Shown piece after piece: positions 34,420 through 45,454 of a stretch of DNA of 64,000 nucleotides. The notes below the pieces were generated by a model. It searched no databases. It worked only from the letters and a program-made list of their open reading frames with translations, and was not told the origin of the DNA. Made by a program: the position numbers and the translations under genes. The first letter of the stretch is position 1, and each line of letters opens with the position of its first letter. Origin of the DNA: Larix kaempferi (taxonomy: Eukaryota > Streptophyta > Pinopsida > Pinales > Pinaceae); NCBI GenBank assembly GCA_027924585.1, contig BSBM01001067.1, positions 5,230,501 to 5,294,500 of the forward strand, written 5' to 3'.

Positions 34420-34690
34420 TTGAGTATTCTTATGGTCTCAAAGTGGCCCTATGTTGGTCGCCGTGCTTATTTATGTTATTTTTTATTAGGTTATGTTTGG
34501 AATAGTTATAGAGCAATGGTTTGAGTAGATGATTGTATATGAGAGGGGATTTCCAAATCCCATTTAGAATAAACCTATCTTCTAGAACATCTTTCTAATT
34601 ATCTAATTATCTAGGGATATATGGATTAAATTGCTTTCATAATCTCAATTCTACTCATTTTGGTATAACTGTGAATATTCTTACGTATAC
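34420..34690 (+). repeat. Dispersed copy of a unit A/C segment
   Basis: Homologous to about 10,985-11,250 and 14,425-14,690 (shared GCTTATTTATGTTATTTTTT and GGGATTTCCAAATC-like words), but clearly more diverged. It shows that this part of the duplicated block belongs to a dispersed repeat family. Confidence 0.6.
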
Positions 34691-34987
34691 AATGCAAACA
34701 TCACTTCCCTTATGACACTTAATTGATGTTTCTATAGGTTCCAAATTATAGGATTGACCCTTTCACAGAAGTGAGAGTTGATCAACATTCCATGCTTCAA
34801 ATTTAGGCTCCATCGATGATTGAGTGAAAGGGTTTTAACATTCGCCCCATTTGCCTATATAACATGTTCTAATTACTCATTTTCTTCTTTATTTGTTTTA
34901 TGTCGCTATAACTTGTACAATAAATGAAATAATATACAAATGAGAAAAGCAACATTCAATAACATTGATGACATGTTTACATGTACA

Positions 34988-35200
34988 ACTTGAGTGGGTC
35001 TAATGGTACATGTGTTTCCTCTTAGGTGGTTAGAGGTTCAAATCCTTAAGGGGGTGGGGTATATACACCTTTGTAGACTTTAACAACCCTGAAAAACTTC
35101 TTTTGGTGATGAGTGAAAGAGAAATGGCCTACCAATACATCCCTTCCTTGGGTGAGGAGTGAGAGAGTTGGGTTACCATGATAATGTAAATAATTTTTAC
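34988..35200 (+). mobile_element. Candidate tRNA-derived SINE
   Basis: GGTTCAAATCC at 35,035-35,045 matches a Pol III B box. GGGTCTAATGG at 34,996-35,006 could be an A box at a suitable distance. No A-tail or clear target duplication was found, so the limits are guesses. Confidence 0.3.
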
Positions 35201-35249
35201 ATCTTATATACTAAAAATGCAGATCCTTCCAGCTTTTTATGTTTTTTGT

Positions 35250-35660
35250 AATTTTGTATTTTATACATCATGTGATATTTATTTGCCTTTTGCAATTCTA
35301 TACATTATGCCTTTCGTAATTCTATACATTAAGAGTTATGTGTTACTTTTTATGTCTTTTGTAATTCTATACATCATGTGATGTTTGTTTGCCTTTTGCA
35401 ATTCTATACATTATACATTGTGCCTTTTGCAATTCTATACATTAGGAGTTATACATTAAGAGTTATGTGTTATACTTTATGTCTTTTGTAATTCTATACA
35501 TCATGTGATGTTTGTTTGCCTTTTGCAATTCTATACATTATACATTGTGCCTTTTGCAATTCTATACATTAGGAGATATGTGATACTTTTTATGTCTTTT
35601 GTAATTTTATACATCATGTGATGTTTGTTTGCCTTTTGCAATTCTATACATTAAGTTTGA
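35250..35660. repeat. Satellite-like array built on TTTTGYAATTCTATACAT
   Basis: The 18-base core recurs about nine times. A higher-order unit of 117-126 bases is visible from TGTCTTTTGTAATTCTATAC at 35,354, 35,480 and 35,597. No gene. Confidence 0.85.
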
Positions 35661-35689
35661 TGTGATATTTGTTGTAATTGTATGCTTTC

Positions 35690-35850
35690 AAGTTTTTTGT
35701 CTTTTTTCTTTTTTTTTCTTTTGTGATGCTAAGCTTTGTAACTTTTTCTTTTCTTTTTGTGATGATAAACTTTTTGTCTTATTTTTCTTTTCTTTTGTGA
35801 TGTTAAGCTTTTTCTTTTTTCTTTTTTTTCTTTTGTGATATTTGTTGCAA
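35690..35850 (+). repeat. T-rich tract with TTTTGTGATGMTAA units
   Basis: Long C/T-rich runs interspersed with about four copies of CTTTTGTGATG-like words. The 69-codon Phe-rich frame here (35,629-35,838) comes from the repeat and is not a gene. Confidence 0.7.
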
Positions 35851-35901
35851 GTATAATAAATGTTTTTTTATAAGAAAAATGTTATAACTGCTTTCACTCT
35901 T

Positions 35902-36285
35902 CTTAATTTATATGCTAAAGCAGCATAAGAATCATATTATTACCAAATGCTCTAAAACTTAGCATGTATCATGTCATAATGAAATAATGAAAATTATGTG
36001 ATTATGTTTCTTTTTAATTTGTATGCTAAAGCATAAGAATCATGTCATTACCAAATGCTCTAAAACTTAGAGCATGTATCACGTGATAATGAAATAATGA
36101 AAATTATGTGATTATGTTTCTTCTTAATTTGTATGCTAAAGCATAAGAATCATGTCATTACCAAATGCTCTAAAACTTAGAGCATGTATCATGTGATAAT
36201 GAAATAATGAAAAATCATGTCATTACCAAATGCTCTAAAACTTAGAGCATGTATCATGTGATAATGAAATAATGAAAATGATGTG
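35902..36285. repeat. 110-bp tandem repeat array
   Basis: Three copies starting near 35,902, 36,011 and 36,121 plus a partial one from 36,211. Each contains TTACCAAATGCTCTAAAACTTAG and ATAATGAAATAATGAAAATKATGTG, written here as key words only. It lies about 1.1 kb past the 3' end of the lipase gene. Confidence 0.88.
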
Positions 36286-36289
36286 TGAT

Positions 36290-37447
36290 TATGTTTTAAG
36301 TGATAACATAAATAATGTGTTATGCGTTATGTGATCATGTGATTTTTATTTTCAAATTTCCTGTGTGATTGGATTTTAAAGTTCTCAACGAACTACATAG
36401 ACATTTACCACAAAGCTGTTTGTACCAAAGGTTCTTGACCAACTCCGTGGGTGTGTGCGCAGTACCATCCATACTCGAATGACAATATCCAATTTCTAGC
36501 GTTCTATTTTCACTCCCTATATCAGTACACATCGTTACCCCATCCCCTTTACCTATTCTACCTTTTACCATAGGACTGATTCCTAAAGGTAATCAAAGAC
36601 AATGCTATTTTTGCACTGACAATATGTCATCGGTTATTTCTCATTTGACATGTTGATATAAATTGATGTCAGTGTATTTTTGACAAAGAATCTCTATTGT
36701 TTGAGCAAATAAAAACAACATTTCTTCCTTTAGTGGAATAGGAAGTTCCGGGAACGTTAACAAAGGTTACTTATCAGAAACTGCAAGTCAATATAATTAA
36801 CATAAGAATGGCATATACTACATAAATTGCAGACTCTATCGCAACCAAACGTAGACTAAGGCTTTAAAGACATGAATTATGTAATCTGCAAATTCCAAAG
36901 CTCAAAATTTTGAATAGTTAATGCCAATGACGACAAATACTGCAAATCTATGGATGTATTTGCATTGGCTGCTTTTCCTTCAATGGCAAAAACTTAATTC
37001 AAACTTCCCTGCTGATCCTTTTCATTCATTTTTGCCAACAATAAATATTCTAAATATCTGCTTGCTAATTTACAAATGGCTGTCATGCCAACTCTGTGCC
37101 ATCGTGAAGAAACCCAATTTGAACATGGTCTGACATGTTTTTTCAAGGTTAGAACTTAGTACATGCCTACAAGCCATATTACATCTATTAAAGACAACCT
37201 ACTGGCCCAAATAGTTTGGATTCTCGAGGTGATGCTGAAAAATCTTGCAAGCTTCTATATAATTTGGGATGGAGATAGCATTTCTATCTCAATATGTCAA
37301 GATGAATCTAGACTTAAATCTTTACAGTGAACCTTAAGTTTGAGCTGTGGCGCTAAGCAATCTCCAAGTGCAATACAAATGTGCTTGATGTGGGTCGCTA
37401 AGGCATGCTAGTTGCATCTTAACACATTTTTCTCTCCCTTTGGTTAT
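36290..37447 (-). other. Downstream flank and presumed 3' UTR of the lipase gene
   Basis: No coding domain. The part next to 37,448 should contain the lipase 3' UTR, but I found no clear AATAAA on the minus strand to mark its end. A 78-codon frame at 36,335-36,571 minus is unsupported. Confidence 0.4.
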
Positions 37448-40400
37448 CTACTTTTGAGGGTCTCTATGAGAAGACATAGAAGAGTCTGCAGTTACAAGAG
37501 GCCACCAAATCTGCCTTCTCTGTTCCCTTTGCAACCTTCTCAGATGCTTTTTCTGTTGCCGCAGCACAAAATTGATAGCTTTCAAATAATTCTTTGCATC
37601 ATGATCTCTAGAAATTGATCCTTGAGAACCATAAGCACCCGGATCACTGAGGATTTCGAGTGGATGAGGAGAATTCAAGAAGGCCCTTTCAGCAGCTTGT
37701 ACTTGAACTGATCTTGGAGGCTCAGTATCACATTTACATCCACTCTGCCCAACACAATGAAGGATGTATAAATCACTGCCAGAAGGAAGTAATGGATGAG
37801 GAGGAGAGACTTTCTCATCTGGTTGTAAAATTAACAACTGACCCATAGTGCCATACAGAAGCTTCTGCATACAAAAATACAATACATGCATTAGATTAAA
37901 ACAGTTAAATGAAGATAGGACTGGAAAAACACTGAAAGTTTGTAAAGGGTAGAGCTCAATCTATCAAAAAACTGTGTCCTCTATTTAGGCAGGTGATCAT
38001 TGCCCTCTCGTGTGAAGGCCATGAAGCCTAAATTTTGATCTACTGTTCAAGCTTATAAGTCTAGGAGGTTTCAGTCTGTAAACATAGTAGACCCACCTGC
38101 AATATCTGTGGTCCTGGTCTACGTGTATTTAAATATAAACGAATTGTGCTTTTAAGCTTGCTACTGTAATACCTGCTTCAAGAAGAAAAAAATGAAAATA
38201 GGACTGAAATTTTCTTTGAAAAAGTACTGGAAATTCCAAGAACAGAATGAAAAATACCTGGAAATTAAGACAAGGATGATTGCGGAAACTGGCATTTAAT
38301 CTCTTTAAAACTTCTGCAACATGATCTGGATAATTGCATGCAAAGGCCCGTGGTACAACATCTCTATGCAACATAACGGCCTGTATATGACTTTTGGGTA
38401 AACCTAACTTCCGAAGTATTCGGTCGCCTCCACACATGATACAAGGAGAACCGAACGTTATAACTGGAAGTAATGATGACATTGGCACTACTCCTCTTAT
38501 TAGCAGCATCAAGTTTAATAGCACAGAAAGGCTTCCTCCTAGTGAATGACCAGTGAATCGGAATCGTGCATCCTCTCCGTGTGTTCTCAAATGAAAGAGA
38601 ACCATGGGCAAAAATTGTTCATACATACCCTTGGCAGCCTCATAAATTCCTCTGTGTACAAGAACTTCAAAACCCTGGAAAATAGCAGAATAATAAACTA
38701 CTTTGGTCGCAAATCAGATGATTCATTGCTTAATCTTGCCTATCGCTGCTAATTCAACAATCCTCATATTTCACCAAAAGCTTCAGAATGCCTGCCAAAT
38801 TAAAAATACCTTGCCATGCTTACCTCAAATTTTGTAGGTTCGAAAAACAAATTTGCTTGCCATGAAGCTAGTGACTCAGAGCCCTGAAAATGTAGAAGAT
38901 ATGTCAGGCCAAAACAGTATTTGGAAAATACAGGCCTAAAAACGCCATACACTGAAAACTACATACTTCTAGATTCTTTACACAAAGGTAGAGATTAATA
39001 AAAAAGTAACCGAAATTATAGAAAATTCCAGAGAAAGGGTTATAAATTAACAAATTAGTGTGCTAATAATCTTCTGTAAAATATTGCTGAAGGAGAAAGG
39101 TTTTATGATTATCCTTCAGGATTAAGGAATTCAACAAAAACAAGAAAAATGATCAAATCCCACCAGCAACAAGGGGATATTGTACTTTCCTGAATAATGA
39201 AGTATCGAGTATGGCTACGGTGATCATCACATACAAACCACTCACAAGGAGAAGAATTTACTGACTGCAATTCTTTTGCAGTTGTTTGCTTTGCCTCCTC
39301 CTCGGCAACCACTAGAGCTGTGACTGAAGAATTAGCTACAATTGCAGCCAAATCTGATTCGGACATGCCAGAAATCCTACTAAAATCAGCTTGTTGCAAG
39401 TCAGTAAATATCTTCCGATTATCACTGTCTTCGATTTTTTGATCCACCAAGGTATCTTCTTTATCCTTATGAGCATCGCTACTCAACTGGTTATTGTCTG
39501 CAGTTGCATCCTCTTTGGGCTTGCTGCTCAGTTTTTCATCAGTATCTGCCTGAACATCATTCCTAGATTTAAAAGGAAGGATGTATTTTGTTTGTGAATG
39601 TAAATAAGAAGCTGCAGATGCTGCCATTTCATAAGCCACAGTGGGGCTTGCTGAGAACCTGTGGTTAGGATCGTCTTTGACATTACATTCACCTCCTTTC
39701 CCACCAGAGACTGTAGTTGATGAAGACTCATCATTTTTTATTGATTCCCCCACTTTGGCACTAGCTTCAGCCTTTTCATGCAAGGAAGAAGTGACAAACC
39801 GAAGACCGTGGAGCTTCCATAGATCCCTTGGCTGTACCAACACAAATTATAAGCTAGGTGTTTTATTTCAAACTACAATGGATTAAAGTATCCACATTAT
39901 ACATAAGCAAACTAAAACTGTGTACAAAATTCTTAGTATCATAACTTATAAGCATGCCTACCTAAATTATCAAAACTCTCTCAGATCTCATTCATAAAAA
40001 AGTCGCAGATGTCATTATAAAAAGAGCCGTTGATCTCAATAAGGCTTATGTGAACTAATAATCATAAAGCTGGACATATTTTTTTTCAAGGTGGCTCCTT
40101 GCTTAAGAGACCTGGAACTGGATTAAAAGCCTCTTTGTAGGTATGTTCATTTCTCAGCTTTACTGGCAGAGACACCACAAACCTGGCTGGAGTGCTTGGC
40201 ATGTCGTCAGAATGTCATGCTACATTTCTTGTGGTGAAAGAGACAGCCCAAAGAAAGATTTGCTAAAATTGATAAGTTCTTGATTTAAGGTATATGGCGA
40301 AAGAATGTTTACCTCATCTTAAGAAGAGATTTGGAAGATCCGGGAGGAAGCTATATGGGCTAGATCTCATGTACTTGCCTTACTTAGATGGGCCGGTAGG

Positions 40401-41507
40401 GGAAAGGCTATTTTAATGTGTTGTAATAACTGCACCTCTTCTAGTGATACAAGTATAAAGTATTTTTCAATACGAAAAATCTCATAAAAATGGATGAACA
40501 ATGCATACCTTGATCTCTAGAACTGAGTATGCCAGGGCGCAAAGATATAACATCTTATAAAACAGTTTTGTTTGTGGCAAAGATACTCGATGTAGGAACC
40601 TAGAGAAATATTCCCTGTCAATAATTTCTTCATTGGCAGAAAACTCTTCCATAACCGAGCACAGGAAATCATCATCATTGCAATCGCAACTATGACCAGA
40701 GTGTCCACAATCACAGTTATTCACGAAAATTTCAGAGGTGCAGCCATTCTTTGAGGTCGAGGAAATGGACTCACTGGGAGGGACTGATTTTGAATCAGAT
40801 ATTGAGTTGTATTGAGAATTTTCAGATTTAAAATACGACCTCAGGTCCATAATTTTCGGAACCCAGTTACTGTTTTTTTCTTGATTGGATTGATGAGATT
40901 TAATATGTTTGTTATCAGCATTCGATGAGATACGGTTGGCATCGCCACACACTTGCTGTGCTTCAAGAATCTCTAATTCGGGCTTACTAAGAGGCAGATA
41001 ACTTTCTTCTTCTTTAAGAAAGCTCTCCATTGAATCTCTATGATTGCCAGGGCTGCTAGTCTTAGTGTTACGCCTTTCTGCTCCAGTTTTTTCCTCTGCA
41101 TCGGATTTTCCATTCCTTTGTCCGGCTTCCGCAACCCCACATAGACTCAACAAAATCTGATAATTGCCATCAAATCCATTCTGGTTGCTTTGAGATACTT
41201 CATTCTGAAGAGCCCTTGAATCTGGTTTAGTGTCTTCTCCAACTTTCTCCTCAATGCTTCCGTGGTGCGAGAAAATTCTCAGAAAACGACTTGTTGTGGA
41301 AAAAGATTTGGGATTAGGTTGAGAGGGCTGCTGAGAAGAGTCCTGGAGGCATCTAATATCCAATTGGGAAGGCACGTTCCTAGCATTACAATTACTAAAT
41401 TCTTTCAAGTTCGTTTCTTCGATAGCAGCTCTCCCTCTCATCGCAGTTTTCCAAGACAGAGCCTCCATGGATGGAATTTGTGGCAAAAATATCAACTCCA
41501 TGTACAT
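37448..41507 (-). CDS. PLIP: Plastid lipase, PLIP2/3-type class-3 lipase, five exons
   Basis: Exons on the minus strand: 41,507-40,509, 39,831-39,190, 38,883-38,824, 38,674-38,258 and 37,864-37,448, all phase 0, 844 codons. Family role (PLIP1-3 of Arabidopsis): chloroplast lipases releasing fatty acids from galactolipid or phosphatidylglycerol, linked to seed oil and jasmonate. Exon 1 encodes the variable N-terminus and [16 protein letters not shown]; exon 2 has [24 protein letters not shown] and [17 protein letters not shown]; exon 3 [20 protein letters not shown]. Exon 4 holds TGHSLGGSL (Ser about 611) and HRDVVPRAF (Asp about 672); exon 5 GSISRDHD (His about 794). Introns 1, 3 and 4 have GT...AG; intron 2 starts GA. 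The start could be 41,507, 41,501 or the Met at 41,468, which fits the family best. Arabidopsis members are about 650-715 residues; this one is longer in its N-terminal half. Confidence 0.88.
39184..39192 (-). other. Non-canonical donor of lipase intron 2 (GA)
   Basis: The minus strand reads CAG|GAAAGT at the end of exon 2, where CAG|GTAAGT is expected. Homology fixes the boundary, since family members read [10 protein letters not shown] across it. The nearest usable GT is four bases later and would shift the frame into an early TGA in exon 3. Confidence 0.75.
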
Positions 41508-42330
41508 TTTCCCCAGCTTATTCTATATGATCCCACTTCAGCACTTGTGAATTAAGTTTCTCAATGTTTCCAACTTTGATTGCTTCTCCTTTACGCTCAT
41601 TTAATTGTATCCATACATACTCTTATTATTTTTTGGCATTGCAAAGCCAAGGCAAAGTATGCCCTCAATTGGAAGAAATTCGAAAATACGTTAACCCCTC
41701 CAAACGAATTTAAAACAAAGTTTCTTCTTTCTGCATTTGCCCCCAATTTTATCAACTGGGTTCAGTTCTTTTTCATCAAACCACACGGTGGAGCAGCAAA
41801 AGCGGCCACAGCCACAGGTGAGACTGCGATTTTCAGGCGCAAAAAATCTGTCCGATTTGAATTCGATGGAGAAAAGGGGCGCAAGAAGGTAGCAGGTGGC
41901 CAAAATTTGTGGTTGGAATCTCAGCTTTCAATCCCGAATTTGCGGGAATTCAACACCCAACTGCCCAAAATTGGCACGAGTCACAGAAAGATTTAATATC
42001 TGGAAGGGTTTGAAGTTGTTGTGTGTGGGGCAAGAATCCTGTGCAATTCGTACTGGCACAATTCGCAGAAAAAATTAATATCTGGAAGTGTCTGAAGTTG
42101 GGCGCCCTCTAGTTGTGTGTGGGGAAAGAATCCTGTGCAATTCGTACTTTGATTCATATTCACCCTTCATTCAGTGTGGGCTCCGATGGGACAACCCAGC
42201 AAAAGAATAATAAAAAACATGTGTTCTTCCTTATTACCCAAAATCGATATCGTTTATCCGTTGGCACGTCACGGAAGATAGCAATGAGAGACTGACTTGC
42301 GGTGATCAAGTATGAACTTTTCAAAGTACT
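40080..42330 (-). repeat. Duplicated segment, parental-side copy (lipase exon 1 region)
   Basis: Covers the 5' part of lipase intron 1, exon 1 and about 800 bp upstream. It is homologous to about 45,455-47,660 in the same orientation, with moderate divergence including indels. Shared marks are TTTTTTCAAGGTGGC at one end and the GTGGAGCAGC-like upstream block with ATTTTCAGGCGCAAAAAATC. Confidence 0.85.
41508..42330 (-). promoter_or_regulatory. Lipase promoter and 5' flank
   Basis: Conserved with the copy at 46,949-47,660. A TATAGAA-like word lies just above the start at about 41,525; in the duplicate TATATAGAAC stands only a few bases before the first ATG. If these are true TATA boxes, translation starts at the later Met (41,468). 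Frames on the plus strand here (41,580-42,295) are chance. Confidence 0.4.
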
Positions 42331-43619
42331 TCTTAAGGGTTAAAAGTATTATGTATGAGTCATAAGAAATATTATATAATTAATAATAATTATTATTATT
42401 AATCAGTTACTTTTAAATTATGGATATATTATATAATTAATTATGATCATTATTTTTATATCATTGATGTTTAATGGTTATTGTATCCTTGTTAAGATGG
42501 ATGTAAATGAAAATATTTAAATTTAGGATTCTAACCCTATACAAGTGATATATCAAACTAAAATAATTTTGATTTTCTATATATTTTTTGTTTTGTTTTG
42601 GTTTTTCTATTATCTTCATTTTTTCTAAATGACCACAAAGTTATGAGTTGTATTATAATTTGAGATTATCAAAATGAAGACTCAAATCTCCTTAGGGCAG
42701 TCCACTGTCTCTTCTTTAGTTTCTTTTGTGTCCATGCCATGTCCATTGTGGGAATGATTTCTTCAATGAATCACATTATCATGTTGAAATGCATTTTGAA
42801 TTTGTCGACAAGTTGCTCAATTCCCTTCGTGATTCTTGATTGTAATTTCAAGCCCATCATACTTCTAGTCTTGTTTTTCCATATGTTGGTTGATATGGTC
42901 AATGGACTGCTTCATTCCCTCCATATGGGAATTCATCATCCTCTTTAGTCCTTAATCTCACTAAGGGCATCACTCACATCCAAATCCCAATTCATGGGAT
43001 GGGCCATCTATGTCCCCATTTGTTTCAAAAGGAATACTTTGTTCCTAGACTCAAAGGATACATTGTAACTAACCATGGAGTATAAGGAGGGAAAGCATCA
43101 TTGACTGCTCCCCTCCAAATCAAATTGAACCAATAGTCTAAGATTCCCAACATAAACTTTCCACAGTTTAATGACCATAGAGCCAACCATACAAATATTA
43201 TCTATTGCACCCATGCAATGGAGATGTCGAAGCTTATCCGCTAGTTCTGTGTCCCTCGCAACAACATCAACCAAACCCTAGTCCATAACATCACAAACTA
43301 TCCCACCTACATTGCCTATACCAAAGCTAAGAGCCACTATACAAGACTTGTCCATGAAGTAGAGTATGGATAAACAAGGCTAAGAGCACACAAGGTTGAG
43401 GGCTCTCCCTTGCTTGAAATTAATACAATATGACTCCACTCTTGATGGTTGGTACTTATCCGCTATTTGGAGGCCATGTGTTGAATGCCTTCAAGGCTTA
43501 ATTATTTCAAAAAAATATTTTAAGACACAAAAATCATGCTTAACCTCTTTTTGATTCATGGCATCCATCATTATTCTGAGTGACTGTTATTGCACACCAC
43601 CACTCTTTTGTCAAGTTTG
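42331..43619. other. Region between lipase flank and RNase H remnant
   Basis: AT-rich up to about 42,640. From 42,640 to 43,500 the minus strand shows broken open stretches of transposon-like composition with many stops and no motif I can name. Nothing here is supported as a gene. Confidence 0.4.
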
Positions 43620-43960
43620 ACCCCCTCATTTGTTAATTGGTCTGCCATGCTATTATTATTGTAGGAAATTGATTTTTCTTGCACTTTAGAGATTCCAAGC
43701 GGTCATGTTATATATCCTACTCTGAATCATACCTTGTTTCACAGCTTGATTCCTTGCCTGCTTGATGACATGGAGAGAGTCTTCAAAGATTGTGATCTGT
43801 TGCAAACTAAAACCCTTCACAAATTATGATCCTAGGTACAAGGCATACACCTCAACTTGATTATTGGTCGTTACATCCAATTCCTAAGAGAACTTAATTT
43901 CCTCTTTTCTAGCATGGCTAAGAAGAACCTGCCCGGTCCCTACCACCCCAACAACTTATT
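43620..43960 (-). pseudogene. RNase H-like (RVT_3) domain remnant, LINE-type
   Basis: The minus strand reads ELDVTTNNQVEVYALYLG, then QQITIFEDSLHVIKQ, then NSMADQLTNEG, which are the successive landmarks of the RNase H domain found near the end of plant LINE and similar polyproteins. The frame is interrupted by stops. The TNN-x-AE motif has Val in place of Ala. Confidence 0.6.
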
Positions 43961-44594
43961 TATTTATTGATAGGTTAATTTTAATATAAAAAATTGGAAG
44001 AATAATATATTATCTAGTATTTTTTGTTTAAAAAGTATGTAATTTTCTATTAAAATACAACTACAACTTTTAATCATAAAAAGATTTAATGGATATATAC
44101 TTTTAAATCATAACTATGACTAATCCTCTAAATTTAATTATTTATAAGGAACACATATTCTATATCTAATCCTTAAATTTTAAAAAAAATATAATAAATT
44201 TTCAAAATTTAATAAAAATAATAATTTTAATAATTTTTTTATAAAAATCTAAACTTATTTTACAAGTTTTAATATTTACTCTTTAATATTATTTTTAAAT
44301 TTTATATTAAAAAATCTTCTTATTACAAGATTAACTTAGTCCAATATTTAATCTCCCCAAACCAAATGTTAGATGATGTGATATGTTCCTTTGCACTTTT
44401 AAGTATTGGGACGGATAAAAGTTGTACAAAATGAAAATGTCAAGCATAATTTCGTAAGTCAAAGTTCTAAGAACATATGAAATTAAAAGTTAAAAAAATT
44501 ATCTAAAATAAACCATTTTATTCTACAGAAATTTAAAACAATCTTATAATTTTGAAGTTCTATAAAGTTACCTAAAACTATGCTATCTATAGAT

Positions 44595-44690
44595 TTTTGC
44601 TTCACCAAATTCTATAAAAATGAATATTTTTTTGTGACCATTTGCTTCACCAAATTCTATCAAAACTGAAATTTTTTTGGGGACCATTTT
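44595..44690. repeat. Short tandem duplication
   Basis: TTTGCTTCACCAAATTCTAT occurs at about 44,597 and 44,640 with similar continuations (a period near 43). No gene in 43,961-44,690, which is A/T-rich. Confidence 0.75.
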
Positions 44691-44694
44691 GTTC

Positions 44695-45150
44695 AAACGA
44701 ATCCAGTTCTCTTAGCGATTTCCTCGTGTCTACGATTAGATAGCAATTACGTGAAGTTTTGTAAATCCTCTCCCCTGCTGCACTGTACCTTGCGTCTGTC
44801 TCATATCTATAGAAAAAAGATCATTACGGAACTTGAGTGGGCCTCGCATATCTTGGCTCCTTCCTATTTTTGTTGTGATTCTCAAATACATTTCTTTGGA
44901 CATCCGCGTACTCTATGCTCTCCATGATTAGTCATGGTTATGTTTAATTTCTCTCAATTATGAAGCATTAACATCATACAAATCCATTTTATTGCTATTC
45001 GTCTGATTTTGTCTACATTGTATTATTGGTCTGATTTCGTCTGAAATCAGGCACACTTTACAGCTTTACACGTAGCTATTGTACTCTTGGTTTCATTCGA
45101 GAGTCAGCTACATTTTACAGGTGTCAGGAAGATTCAGAAAGATTCTATAT
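44695..45150. repeat. Dispersed repeat block, copy 1
   Basis: Homologous to 50,890-51,240 in the same orientation. Shared words include CTCTCCCCTGCTGCA, CCTTGCGTCTGTCTC, ATTACGGAACTTGA and CATATCTTGGCTC. No coding potential or ends of a known element class were recognised. It adjoins the duplicated lipase exon. Confidence 0.75.
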
Positions 45151-45314
45151 ATTGATGTAAGTTAACTCACATTTTTGAATAATAAATTTTGCCAATATAA
45201 TAAATTTTGCCACCTTTATACAAGAAAAAAATGTCATGAATGAGTAATATTTTCAATCATACGTTGTTTACATAGGGTTTGTGAAAAAGTTCTCTTGTAC
45301 TATTTTACGACAGT

Positions 45315-45420
45315 CACGATTCAAATTTTCTGAGAAATATTTGAGAACTTATGTTTGAATTTAAACTGATTCAAATTTTCTGAGAAGTATTTGAGAACTT
45401 ATTTATGTTTGAATTTAAAG
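45315..45420. repeat. Tandem duplication of about 55 bp
   Basis: GATTCAAATTTTCTGAGAA and TATTTGAGAACTTAT occur twice in succession, followed each time by GTTTGAATTTAAA. Confidence 0.8.
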
Positions 45421-45454
45421 AATCTTGTTATCATAAAAACTGGGACGCTAAGCA

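Noticed and set aside
35629-35838. Phe-rich membrane protein
   Set aside because: It is the translation of a C/T-rich tract continuous with a tandem repeat.
35250-36285. CRISPR-like array
   Set aside because: Units are direct tandem copies without unique spacers, in a plant nuclear context.
40482-40508. Read-through end of lipase exon 1 as the natural C-terminus
   Set aside because: A clear donor (AAG|GTATGC) lies before the stop and the following exons continue the family sequence in phase.
41580-41996. 138-codon plus-strand gene upstream of the lipase
   Set aside because: The duplicated flank at about 46,980-47,260 does not preserve the frame; it overlaps the lipase promoter region.
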